Origin: Hominilimicola fabiformis
GTDB taxonomy: Bacteria; Bacillota; Clostridia; UBA1381
Direction: 5' to 3'
NCBI RefSeq assembly: GCF_020687385.1
Contig: NZ_JAJEQM010000017.1
Location: 1-64,000 of the forward strand
Length of the DNA stretch: 64,000 nt
This document shows positions 36,179 to 44,396 of the stretch, one piece after another (position 1 is the stretch's first letter; every line of letters begins with the position of its first letter). Position numbers and translations under genes: made by a program. The notes beneath the pieces are model-generated. The model saw only the letters and a program-made list of their open reading frames with translations, was not told where the DNA came from and made no database searches.

Positions 36179-37426
36179 ATGAAAAAAATAATTAAGGTAA
36201 TATCTCTATTTTTAATAATAGTTGTTTTCGGTGAAGTGTCATATGCCTCGGAATATTTAAACAACGTTGAATTTACCCAAAAACGTATGGACGAAAATAT
36301 AACATGGAGTGGTAGAGAATGGATTACGGACAAATATCCTCCCCGCATCTCTAAAAATGCTATTGAGTTTACTGATATAGAAGAAAATAAAGCAGTTAAG
36401 AATAGGTTGCAAAATAGTCGTTATATTTATGTATGGACGGGAAACGATTATTTAGTATATCGTAGTGACCATGACTACAAAGGATATGATAAGCAAAAGT
36501 ATTTGTATAGACTTTCAGCTGATTTTCAGCAAATATTAAATACATATGAAATTCCAAATTGGATAAATTATATGGAATTTGTGGATGATAAAATTTTTAT
36601 AGCAACAGAAAATGTGTTCCCAAGTGTAAGTGATGGGCGTGTTTTAGGTATAAATAGTAGCGAGTTCGAAATATATTATAGCTATGATTGTGATGAATGG
36701 ACAAAGGTTGATTATGAGGACAACTATTATATTGATATGCACAAGATAAATAATAAACTGCTTATAGATAATTATTTGTATTCTGATGGAAATTTTGATA
36801 AGGTAGTATATGAAAACCATTATTCAAGACCAACGTATAAGGTTGGAGAATTTCTTTGTGAAGAAGATAAAAAGAATGAAAAGAAGACAGAAGATAATAC
36901 AGTATTAGCATTTTCAAATGATGGTGTATATTGGGTGTATATGGTTATAGATAAAAAAATGGAAGGTATTCAGGATATGTTTGTAGTAGGAGATGAGATA
37001 GTAATAGAAGACTATCGTGACTATTATGTTGGTGATAAGGAAGAAGTATTTTCACAGCTGCGTGAAAAATTGCCTAATAATCCTGTTTATGTGAAGTTTA
37101 ACGATGATATTCTCGGCTTTGATGAACCGCCGATTATCGAAGACGGCAGCACGCTTGTACCTATGAGATTTTTGTTCGAGCAAATGGGAGCAGATGTTGA
37201 ATGGGATAGCGAAACTCAGACAGCAACAGCAACGCTTGATAATAAGGCAGTAACATTTTCAATAGATAACGTCAACGCAAGAATAAATAATAAACCCGCT
37301 AAAATGGACGTGCCAGCAAGACTTGTAAACGGCAAAACAATGGTACCGCTACGTTTCCTTTCGGAAAATATGGGATATGACGTAGATTGGGACGCCGATA
37401 GCAGAACGGCGATTGTGAACTCATAA
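36179..37426 (+). CDS. Exported protein with C-terminal stalk domain
   Basis: A 415-residue protein with a signal peptide ending 'VSYAS' near residue 24. Residues about 60-290 are Tyr-rich beta sequence without a recognisable family, somewhat like the first gene of the window. The C-terminal about 115 residues form a copper-amine-oxidase N-terminal-like stalk domain. It has two copies of the usual motif, 'VPMRFLFEQMGADVEWD' and 'VPLRFLSENMGYDVDWD', the second ending 'SRTAIVNS'. Such domains place proteins on the clostridial surface; amine oxidase activity is not implied. The ATG at 36179 is 6 bases after AGGTG. Confidence 0.75.
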   Translation: MKKIIKVISLFLIIVVFGEVSYASEYLNNVEFTQKRMDENITWSGREWITDKYPPRISKNAIEFTDIEENKAVKNRLQNSRYIYVWTGNDYLVYRSDHDYKGYDKQKYLYRLSADFQQILNTYEIPNWINYMEFVDDKIFIATENVFPSVSDGRVLGINSSEFEIYYSYDCDEWTKVDYEDNYYIDMHKINNKLLIDNYLYSDGNFDKVVYENHYSRPTYKVGEFLCEEDKKNEKKTEDNTVLAFSNDGVYWVYMVIDKKMEGIQDMFVVGDEIVIEDYRDYYVGDKEEVFSQLREKLPNNPVYVKFNDDILGFDEPPIIEDGSTLVPMRFLFEQMGADVEWDSETQTATATLDNKAVTFSIDNVNARINNKPAKMDVPARLVNGKTMVPLRFLSENMGYDVDWDADSRTAIVNS

Positions 37427-37487
37427 TTGCCAACGACAAGAAAATGTGATAATATTAATGTATCATTACACAAAGAGGTAAAAGGAT

Positions 37488-37848
37488 ATGAAAAGAACAG
37501 CATTTTCTTCACATAACGAGTTATATGTTCAATATTTGAAAAGTGAAAACAAGCACAATATGTCTGTTCAACATTATCATGATACTTACAAAATATATTT
37601 GCAGTTATCGGGCAAAAGGTACTTGTTTTACGACAACACATGTTACACGTTGGAACGTGGTGATTTAAGACTTACAAAAGTACACAGTATGCTCATAAAT
37701 ACTATATGCCGATAGAAGAAATTACGGAATGTACAGGCTTTTCTTTATCAATACAGTGTACGTGAGTGTTTAAAAACGTATACAACAAACCACTGAGAAC
37801 ATTTAGAAAAAATCAAAGATACTGTAAGGGAATATGCCGAGCTTGAAG
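37488..37848 (+). pseudogene. Decayed AraC family regulator
   Basis: The first 60 or so codons encode an AraC-type cupin half (MSVQHYHDTYKIYLQLSG, YTLERGDL, VHSM). The frame then shifts, and a second frame continues 'HKYYMPIEEITECTGFSLSI', the second helix-turn-helix of an AraC protein. A third frame gives 'VFKNVYNKPLRTFRKNQ', the typical C-terminal end. The pieces are collinear but the middle of the protein is missing, so the gene has a large deletion and at least two frame changes. A good ribosome binding site remains. Only a 75-residue product could be made. Confidence 0.8.
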
Positions 37849-38297
37849 GACTTGCGGAAGATGAGGTGAAAGACCAAGAGGATTTTCACGGAGATATTGG
37901 TTTAGCACCGGCGGAAACAGCAAAAACGCTCAAAAATCCGAAGTCATTAAAAACGGCAGGATTTATGCCCGAAGAAGATGCTTTGCTTGAAGAAATAATC
38001 AGCAAAATAAATGAACGGTTTGACGGTATTTTTTCGGAGGGCGACAGAGTTATCGTTGAAACTCTTTACAACAGGGCAAAGGAAAACAAGAAACTAAACC
38101 GTCAGGCACAGAAAAATGATGAGGAAGTTTATACAAAGTCGATATTCCCTGAGGTGTTTAAGCAGGTTGCACAGGATGGTTATATAGAACAGATGAAGGC
38201 GTTTTCAAAATTGTTTGAGGATAAACGTTTTTATGACACGGTTATGGCAACATTGGCACAGGAAACATACCGTCATTCAAATGACTGTGCCTTATAA
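37795..38297 (+). pseudogene. C-terminal fragment of type I restriction subunit HsdR
   Basis: The open frame reads 'HLEKIKDTVREYAELEGL', 'ISKINERFDGIFSEGDRVIV', and 'SIFPEVFKQVAQDGYIEQM', and ends after 'YDTVMATLAQETY'. This matches the helical C-terminal region of type I restriction enzyme R subunits. The nuclease and helicase parts are absent, and no hsdM or hsdS is nearby. It directly abuts the AraC remnant. I take it as the end of a deleted hsdR, not a small functional gene; a GTG at 37866 could still start a 143-residue product. Confidence 0.75.
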
Positions 38298-38318
38298 AAA
38301 TATTCAATCGCCACAACA

Positions 38319-38420
38319 GATATAACGCCTGTAGGACTGAACTTTAAAGCCGGAAAAGCTTATTCAAAAGCACAATTTGATAATATTAAAATTTATACAG
38401 TAAAAATCTCCGATGAATAA
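38319..38420 (+). pseudogene. C-terminal fragment of a secreted protein
   Basis: A frame without a start codon reads 'PVGLNFKAGKAYSKAQFDN' and then 'IKIYTVKISDE' before a TAA. The pattern resembles the end of a LamG- or CBM-like beta-sandwich ('FDNIKIY'). It is directly followed by a terminator, so the 3' end of a lost gene seems preserved. Confidence 0.5.
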
Positions 38421-38437
38421 ATATCGGAGATTTTTTT
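38402..38437. terminator. Bidirectional terminator
   Basis: A perfect 13-bp stem (AAAAATCTCCGAT / ATCGGAGATTTTT) with an 8-base loop and T runs both ways. It also closes the minus-strand HTH gene. Confidence 0.9.
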
Positions 38438-38855
38438 ATACCAAGGTTATGAGATTATCATTGTTAAGTAAATCGTCACATTCAAATATACTTAAACCGT
38501 GCATCAAAGCATAAATTATAATTCCGTCGCGGCGGTCGCGTGAATCAAGAATAGCAAATTTTGCAATACGCAAAAGCAACTGTGTTTCTTCAAAAGTCAA
38601 GTGCATACCGAATGAAATCGCAACGAGTGTATCACGTTTTGCATTTCTTTCACCGTTGAAAATTTTATAAACATATTCACCGATACCTGAATTTTTAGCG
38701 ACTTGTGCAACGGTTATATTTTTTTCGTTCATCAATTCGTTTAAATAGTCAATAAGCGATTGTGATAAAAAATCTTGTTCATGCAAATCAAGAAAAGTCT
38801 TTATATCATCGGCATTTTTCAAGCCGTCGAGTAATTCTTGAGTTATGGTTTTCAT
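38436..38855 (-). CDS. HTH-domain protein divergent from a Ser/Thr kinase
   Basis: A 139-residue protein with a lambda-repressor-like helix-turn-helix in the middle (NITVAQVAKNSGIGEYVYKIFNGER) and flanking helices. The C-terminal part has 'RDRRDGIIIYALMHGLSIFECDDLL'. Small HTH proteins of this shape often sit beside protein kinase genes in Clostridia, so it may be a kinase substrate or regulator; this is inference from context. I placed the start at 38855, 6 bases after AAGGA. The alternative at 38873 lacks a site. Confidence 0.72.
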   Translation of the reverse strand: MKTITQELLDGLKNADDIKTFLDLHEQDFLSQSLIDYLNELMNEKNITVAQVAKNSGIGEYVYKIFNGERNAKRDTLVAISFGMHLTFEETQLLLRIAKFAILDSRDRRDGIIIYALMHGLSIFECDDLLNNDNLITLV

Positions 38856-38933
38856 TGACAATCCTTCTAACATTGTATTATACTTACAGTATAGTATAAA
38901 TCGACATTATTTGCAAGAGGGGAGCAGACGAAT

Positions 38934-40613
38934 TTGGAAGATTTTGTTTTAGAAAAAGTATTAAAGAATGATGACAGGCAGAAAATCGAGGTGATTTACA
39001 ATCCGAAAACAAATCAACGATTTATAAAGCGTTCTGTAAATGATGATATTAGATATATCTATAAAATGCTTCAAAAAATCAATAACAATCATATTCCGAA
39101 GATATATGATGTGGAATTGACGGATAAAACCGTTGTGATTGAGGAGTTTGTTCAAGGTATAACATTAAATGAATTTATGGAAAATCACTTTGAATTTGCA
39201 AAAGGTCAAATAAATTCGATAGCCAAACAGCTTGTATCTGCAATGGAGGCTTTGCATAAGTGCAGTATTATACACAGAGATATAAAGCCCGACAACATAA
39301 TTATGAACTCTGAAGGACATATTTGGCTGATAGATTATGATATTGCAAGAATTGTAAACAACGAAGTCAGAAAAGATACAACAGTTTTGGGAACGGTCGG
39401 ATATGCACCTGTTGAGCAATTTGGTATGATGCCTACCGATTATAAAACCGATATATACGCATTCGGTGCAACAATAGAACAGCTTATGAAATATTCAGGT
39501 GAGAAAGGCAGACTTTTAGGAATTGCTCAAAAATGCAAACGTTTTGATCCAATGCAAAGATACCAAAGTATCAAACAGCTTAAACGAGCTATGTCGATGC
39601 AATTTATTAACGGTGTGACAATCGGTTTGACCATTTTAATTTTGTGCATAGCGGTTGTGTGCTGTGTGTTTGTGATTAATTTAAAGACACATATAGAAAA
39701 TAGATATGACGATTATATCGGAACGTGGCATAATGACAGCAATATTTCGCTTGAGGTTTTGAGTGTGGATAATAACATAATGACGTTTAATTTAAAGCAA
39801 CAGCAGGATAACGGCGGTATATACAGTCTAAATAATGTTACGGCTGAGATAAATAATAATACGGTTGATTTTCATACAGACAACACTGACGGAACGCTAA
39901 AATTAAACGGTAATGAAATAACCGTCAAAACGACGTCCGACACGAAATCGTCAAGTTCGATAAATGCGGATGAGATTTTGGAAAAAGACATTCAGATTAA
40001 TGTAAACGGAAACAGAGTTATACTTGAAAATAATCCTGTGCTTATGATTGACGATGAAATATATGTTCCGTATGATACATTCCCGCGTGAGATAAAACTT
40101 GACGCATATTATGACTGCGGAACTTGGGCAGGTGACAGCGAAAAGCGAATTACAATAATGAATGATAAGACCATAATATTCTTTTCGTCATTTGATGATA
40201 TGGATTGGAATTTGTATGTGACTCATGATGAAAATATAAAAACATCGTATCCGTACGAGTATGAGCAAATAACAATATCTTCTTGTCAGCCTGCCGAGAT
40301 AAACGACACAATATATATTCCTTTGAAAATATTTGCCGAGCAATTCGGTGCGGAAGTTGAATATGATAAGGCAAAAAGAACTGTGAACGTTAAGGCAGAT
40401 ACAAGCGGAGAGTGTAAATCGATTAATGACATCTTGTCAATACAGGCTTTCACAAGCGAACAGGCATACGATATGGCAAAGACGAAGTATGATAATTTGT
40501 TGAGTACGGACGGAATGCCGCATTATAATCATAAAGGTAAATATTATATGTTTTTGACCGGAGCGTCCTCAACGGTTGATGTGTATTACAACGGAATGTT
40601 GGAAATAAATTAA
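38934..40613 (+). CDS. Membrane Ser/Thr protein kinase with extracellular stalk-like domain
   Basis: A 559-residue receptor-like kinase. The cytoplasmic Hanks-type kinase domain spans residues 1-215, with Lys32 as candidate ATP-binding lysine. The catalytic loop 'HRDIKPDN' is at 114-121, and the metal-binding motif is DYD at 134-136 where DFG is usual. 'GTVGYAPVEQFG' and 'DIYAFGATI' follow. The Gly-rich loop is not obvious. A membrane helix spans about 224-250. The extracellular part includes a beta-rich segment (GTWHNDSN...) and, from about 355, a stalk-type domain ('NPVLMIDDEIYVPYDTF', 'IYIPLKIFAEQFGAEVEYD'). It lacks PASTA repeats, so it is not PrkC. The start is TTG after GGGGAG. Confidence 0.85.
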   Translation: MEDFVLEKVLKNDDRQKIEVIYNPKTNQRFIKRSVNDDIRYIYKMLQKINNNHIPKIYDVELTDKTVVIEEFVQGITLNEFMENHFEFAKGQINSIAKQLVSAMEALHKCSIIHRDIKPDNIIMNSEGHIWLIDYDIARIVNNEVRKDTTVLGTVGYAPVEQFGMMPTDYKTDIYAFGATIEQLMKYSGEKGRLLGIAQKCKRFDPMQRYQSIKQLKRAMSMQFINGVTIGLTILILCIAVVCCVFVINLKTHIENRYDDYIGTWHNDSNISLEVLSVDNNIMTFNLKQQQDNGGIYSLNNVTAEINNNTVDFHTDNTDGTLKLNGNEITVKTTSDTKSSSSINADEILEKDIQINVNGNRVILENNPVLMIDDEIYVPYDTFPREIKLDAYYDCGTWAGDSEKRITIMNDKTIIFFSSFDDMDWNLYVTHDENIKTSYPYEYEQITISSCQPAEINDTIYIPLKIFAEQFGAEVEYDKAKRTVNVKADTSGECKSINDILSIQAFTSEQAYDMAKTKYDNLLSTDGMPHYNHKGKYYMFLTGASSTVDVYYNGMLEIN

Positions 40614-40630
40614 AATTGGACAAAAAGTAC

Positions 40631-40688
40631 AAGACTTTCTATATGAATACCGATATAATGAAAACGGTAGATATAGAAAGTCTTTTTT
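40631..40688. terminator. Terminator between kinase and XRE genes
   Basis: A 14-bp stem (40631-40644 with 40671-40684) followed by T; the loop contains a smaller hairpin (ACCG...CGGT). It serves the kinase gene, and possibly the minus-strand repressor gene. Confidence 0.75.
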
Positions 40689-40689
40689 G

Positions 40690-41025
40690 TTACATTTCAT
40701 CAATATGTTCCGCAAGAATTTTAACGGTTTTGCGAAAAGAATTGTAGGCTGACGGATTTAAAGAACGAGCAACCGAATCCATTTGTTCAAGAAAATTGTC
40801 TGATTTGTTTGCCGAGTCTATTAAAAGATAATCTATACTGACATTTAAAACCGTTGCGATACAAAATAATGTATCTAAAGAAAGCTTTCTTGTACCACGT
40901 TCGATATGCCCGAGAAAACCTGTGGAAATGTCGCATATTTCTGCCAATTTTTCTTGGGTGTATCCGCGTTCTTTGCGAGTAGATTTAATTTTTTTGCCGA
41001 GATTGACGTAATTGATATTGTTCAC
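40690..41025 (-). CDS. XRE family transcriptional regulator
   Basis: A 111-residue repressor-type protein. Residues 8-62 form an HTH_3 domain ('LGKKIKSTRKERGYTQEKL', 'ISTGFLGHIERGTRKLSL', 'ATVLNVSIDYLL'). A helical C-terminal tail follows, of the SinR or phage-repressor style. The start is GTG after AAAGGAGGC. It is divergent from the zinc-ribbon operon, and a palindrome lies in the shared intergenic region, so control of that operon and of itself is likely. Confidence 0.85.
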   Translation of the reverse strand: MNNINYVNLGKKIKSTRKERGYTQEKLAEICDISTGFLGHIERGTRKLSLDTLFCIATVLNVSIDYLLIDSANKSDNFLEQMDSVARSLNPSAYNSFRKTVKILAEHIDEM

Positions 41026-41038
41026 TGAATCGCCTCCT

Positions 41039-41057
41039 TTATATTATTTTAATATAA
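41039..41057. promoter_or_regulatory. TTATATTA-N3-TAATATAA palindrome
   Basis: An 8-bp perfect inverted repeat between the XRE gene and the zinc-ribbon operon. It is a candidate operator, but AT-richness makes chance occurrence more likely than for a GC-containing site. Confidence 0.4.
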
Positions 41058-41094
41058 TTTGTTGTTCATTGACACAATATACAAGACGTAAAAC

Positions 41095-41122
41095 TTGACA
41101 AATAGACAAAATATGATATAAT
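41095..41122 (+). promoter_or_regulatory. Promoter of the zinc-ribbon gene cluster
   Basis: TTGACA (41095-41100), 16-base spacer, TATAAT (41117-41122), 34 bases before the ATG. Confidence 0.8.
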
Positions 41123-41156
41123 ACTTATAGAAATATTAAAATTAGGGGGGATAACG

Positions 41157-42323
41157 ATGAGCAAATTTTGCATAAAATGCGGAAAAGAATTGGTTGAGGG
41201 TACAAAGTTTTGTACAAATTGCGGTGCTGAAATTGCAAACGAAAATACGCAACCGGAGAGTACCAATCAAGAAAAGGTGGCAAATGAGGTAAATCAGCAG
41301 GTAAATCAACAAGTGAATCAACAGCAAAATTACAATCAAAATTTTAATTACCAAACAAACTCATATGCACAGAATGACACGGAAGAAAAAGTTAGGGCTA
41401 CGGTAAAGAAAATATTTGGTTGTGAGATTAATAATAATGACGATTACTTCAAGGTTGAAAAGAAACGTTCGTCATGTATTTATGCAATTATCGGTGCTAT
41501 ATCTGTTGCACTTGTAATGATTCCGTTTTATGATAAGTGGTTTTGGTTTGAGGACGGATTTGAAAAAACATTACTTCATATAATGTCAGTGTTATCGGTT
41601 GTGACTATAATAGCGGCAGTGCTGATTTGCATTTTTTCACTAATAAAATATTTTTCATACAATAAAGAAGTAAAAATGTACAGAGCGGCAAATCCTACAT
41701 TGCCAAAGTACGGTGCAAATTTAAAAGTAACAATACCTGTTTTGGCAGCAGCTTTTGTAGCTTGCCTTATATTATCGCCTATTATGGAAGACATTGACAC
41801 AAAAGCATATAATGTATATCATGATAAAGGATCTTCAAAATCAGTTAGTACACAATATAGTGATTTGGTAGAAGAACGTGCATCCGGAGAATGGCAATTT
41901 AAATATACAATTAAAGAATATGTTAATAAATTCAACAAAGTAACAAATAGCGAGATATCTGTGAAATCGGCTGAGTTAAAAAAATCGGACAAACTTAACT
42001 CATATATATGGAATGATACGGGTGGCTACACAATGATTACAACGTACAGTGATAATGATAAGATATTTGCTATAGATTTTAATGTGGATTCAGAATATTA
42101 TGAAGAATATTATGATGATATTGTTGATACAGTAATAAGTGCTTTTTCTATAATTGATGATGAAGTTGACACAGATAAAATTGAAGAAATGCTTGATAAT
42201 GCAATGTATATAAAAGGATATCAAGATTTTTATTGTAGTAACGGAATTAAGTATATGGTAGATTGCAGTGAAAGCTCCATAGATATTTCAACGTTGCCGG
42301 AAAAAATGTCACCGGAAAAATAG
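41157..42323 (+). CDS. Zinc-ribbon membrane protein
   Basis: A 388-residue protein. The N-terminus is a zinc ribbon with Cys5, Cys8, Cys19 and Cys22. A Gln/Asn-rich linker (repeated 'VNQQ') runs to about residue 75. Three membrane helices lie near 107-127, 140-165 and 190-213, and the C-terminal about 170 residues are probably extracytoplasmic, with no recognised domain. It is the first gene of a run of zinc-ribbon proteins transcribed together. Function is unknown. The start follows TTAGGGGGG. Confidence 0.75.
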   Translation: MSKFCIKCGKELVEGTKFCTNCGAEIANENTQPESTNQEKVANEVNQQVNQQVNQQQNYNQNFNYQTNSYAQNDTEEKVRATVKKIFGCEINNNDDYFKVEKKRSSCIYAIIGAISVALVMIPFYDKWFWFEDGFEKTLLHIMSVLSVVTIIAAVLICIFSLIKYFSYNKEVKMYRAANPTLPKYGANLKVTIPVLAAAFVACLILSPIMEDIDTKAYNVYHDKGSSKSVSTQYSDLVEERASGEWQFKYTIKEYVNKFNKVTNSEISVKSAELKKSDKLNSYIWNDTGGYTMITTYSDNDKIFAIDFNVDSEYYEEYYDDIVDTVISAFSIIDDEVDTDKIEEMLDNAMYIKGYQDFYCSNGIKYMVDCSESSIDISTLPEKMSPEK

Positions 42324-42450
42324 TCAGATGATTTGCGGAAGTAAAATGCAGGGCGGATGTAGACAAATGTCGGATTATGATATAACACTACAATTTAAGT
42401 AAATAAAAAAATAAATCAAAATAAATTATTAATTTTTAGAGGGAAATAAC

Positions 42451-43050
42451 ATGAACAAATTTTGTACAAATTGCGGACATGAGTTAAAAACGGAGGAGAA
42501 ATTTTGTCCTTCGTGTGGTTTTAATACAGAAAGTGTGAACCAAGCAAAGGAAAGTGTATCTAATACACAGAATGTGAATTCATATCAGAATACAAATCAA
42601 TATCAAAATGCAAACGTATATCAAAATCCGAATAATGCAGCTTTTGGTAATGATGATATAACTATGAAAAATATGCTTGCACAGCTTTCGCAGAAAAATC
42701 AAACAAATGCGCTTATATGGATAGTCATAGGAGCGTTGCAAATAATAGGCGCAATTTATATGTTTGCTTTTTATGATGCATCAATTTACACATTAGCTGT
42801 TATGGCCATAGGAATTTTAAATATAGTAGCAGGATACAAAGATTATAAATACAGTAAGGAATTGCTCCAAAGACCTATTGCTATTATATCAAGATATGAA
42901 AGCATGACACCGATAGTTATCTCATTGATTTATAATGTTCTGTTCGGTGGGTTAATCGGTGTTGTTGGTAATATATATGAGTTGACCATACGAAATTTTG
43001 TTATTGCAAACAGAGAAATTTTTCAAAGAGCAGAAAACAGAAATTTTTAA
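42451..43050 (+). CDS. Zinc-ribbon membrane protein
   Basis: A 199-residue protein with an N-terminal zinc ribbon (C5-x2-C8 ... C19-x2-C22). An Asn/Tyr/Gln-rich linker containing repeated 'YQN' units covers residues 43-65. Two or three membrane helices follow from about residue 87. The body after the linker is the kind of small DUF seen with zinc-ribbon proteins in Firmicutes; I do not recognise a function. Spacing of 21 bases to the next gene supports one transcript. Confidence 0.72.
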   Translation: MNKFCTNCGHELKTEEKFCPSCGFNTESVNQAKESVSNTQNVNSYQNTNQYQNANVYQNPNNAAFGNDDITMKNMLAQLSQKNQTNALIWIVIGALQIIGAIYMFAFYDASIYTLAVMAIGILNIVAGYKDYKYSKELLQRPIAIISRYESMTPIVISLIYNVLFGGLIGVVGNIYELTIRNFVIANREIFQRAENRNF

Positions 43051-43071
43051 TGATTTAGAAAGAGGTATATT

Positions 43072-43830
43072 ATGCAGACCTACGATTGGCTATCTCAGGG
43101 AGAAAATATTATATTTGAAAGTGCAGCGAGTAAAGTATGGAACGTCAAAGGTATAAATTTAGGTGGCAATAAAGGCGGAAAGCTAATACTGACTGATAAG
43201 CAGCTTGTTTTTCAAGCATATGTGTTCAATATAGGGACTCGTTTAGATAAAATACCTCTTGAAAATATTACAGGTACGGCAAAAACATTTAATCCGTTAG
43301 TGCCAAATCCAAATATGATAAAGGTCGAAACTCGTTTAGGGGAAAAATTTGAGTTTACATTCTGGAAAAAAGATAAGGAGAAATGGCTTGAAATAATCCC
43401 TAAAGCGGTAAGTGAATTTAAGAGCAGACAAGGTAATACAATAAATGCACAAAGAGTAAGCTGTAATGAATTCAAATGCTTGCAGTGTGGATACATCGGA
43501 CAAAATGCTTTTCGCTTTTGTCCGATATGTGGCACTGAATTTGTAGAAAAAAGAGAAGATACTGTTGAAGAGAAAATATCTTGTCCGAAGTGCGATGTGG
43601 CTCTCGATAAAGGTCTGAAATTCTGTTCTAATTGCGGAGCAAAGCTGATGAAAGAGTGCCCTAAATGCGGATATGATGTTGAGGACGGAGTGAAATTTTG
43701 CCCTAATTGCGGTTCATTGATTGGAGTTGAGCATAATTGCCCAAACTGCGGAAGGGTATATGAAGAAGGTCAAAGATTCTGCTTTGAATGTGGAACAAAA
43801 CTAATTAATGATGAAGAAAATAGTAATTAA
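43072..43830 (+). CDS. GRAM/PH-like domain protein with tandem zinc ribbons
   Basis: A 252-residue soluble protein. Residues 1-120 have the GRAM/PH-like pattern ('GENIIFES', 'GGKLILTDKQLVFQAYVFN', 'IPLENITG', a final helix 'KDKEKWLEIIPKAV'). GRAM-type domains often bind membranes or lipids. Residues 130-245 contain five CxxC pair sets forming zinc ribbons. The last 201 bases of coding sequence are nearly duplicated in the gene at 44397. The combination suggests a membrane-recruited adaptor; that is inference. Confidence 0.75.
   Translation: MQTYDWLSQGENIIFESAASKVWNVKGINLGGNKGGKLILTDKQLVFQAYVFNIGTRLDKIPLENITGTAKTFNPLVPNPNMIKVETRLGEKFEFTFWKKDKEKWLEIIPKAVSEFKSRQGNTINAQRVSCNEFKCLQCGYIGQNAFRFCPICGTEFVEKREDTVEEKISCPKCDVALDKGLKFCSNCGAKLMKECPKCGYDVEDGVKFCPNCGSLIGVEHNCPNCGRVYEEGQRFCFECGTKLINDEENSN
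43618..43818 (+). repeat. 201-bp zinc-ribbon coding duplication, copy 1
   Basis: It aligns without gaps to 44883-45083, with about nine in ten bases equal by eye. Differences fall mostly at synonymous positions and in one short stretch. Confidence 0.85.
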
Positions 43831-43897
43831 GATGATAAATTATTTGTTTAAATAATCATATTTTGTCTGTTGCATACATTTTAAAGGAAAAGAAAAA

Positions 43898-44383
43898 ATG
43901 GCTAAATTTTGCGGAAAATGCGGAGCATTAGTGGAAAACGGAGTATGCCCGAAATGTGGAGCAGAATATCAAGGGACGGCACCGTTTGTACTATATAAAT
44001 GCAGAGAAAAGGCGAGAAATAAAATTAAGATACACATTATTATTAATTGTATTTTATGGATATGTATCGGAGCATTACAGCTTTTTGATATTTATTACAT
44101 TCGAGGAATGTTCAATATTGAAATATTTAAATATATTCAGTATCAGCACGCATTTGGTGCGTGGAACATAGCAATAAGCATATGTGAAATATATGCCTCG
44201 TATGACATAAAATCAAAAGCGAGTATGTTTGTATCCAAATGGGAAAAAAGTCTTGTAATTATATTGATTGTATGTATTTTAAATTTGCTTATAGGTAACT
44301 ATATTGGATTTGTGCTAAATCTACATATGTTATATATAAGACATATAATCAATAAAAATAAAATGCTGTTAATTTCAATTTGA
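43898..44383 (+). CDS. Zinc-ribbon membrane protein
   Basis: A 161-residue protein with a short N-terminal zinc ribbon ('FCGKCG', 'VCPKCG'). Three hydrophobic helices follow near residues 50-65, 85-105 and 118-150. It shares architecture with the gene at 42451 but lacks its Asn/Gln linker. The ribosome binding site AAAGGAAAAG is modest. Function unknown. Confidence 0.7.
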   Translation: MAKFCGKCGALVENGVCPKCGAEYQGTAPFVLYKCREKARNKIKIHIIINCILWICIGALQLFDIYYIRGMFNIEIFKYIQYQHAFGAWNIAISICEIYASYDIKSKASMFVSKWEKSLVIILIVCILNLLIGNYIGFVLNLHMLYIRHIINKNKMLLISI

Positions 44384-44396
44384 GGAGGTTTTTAAA

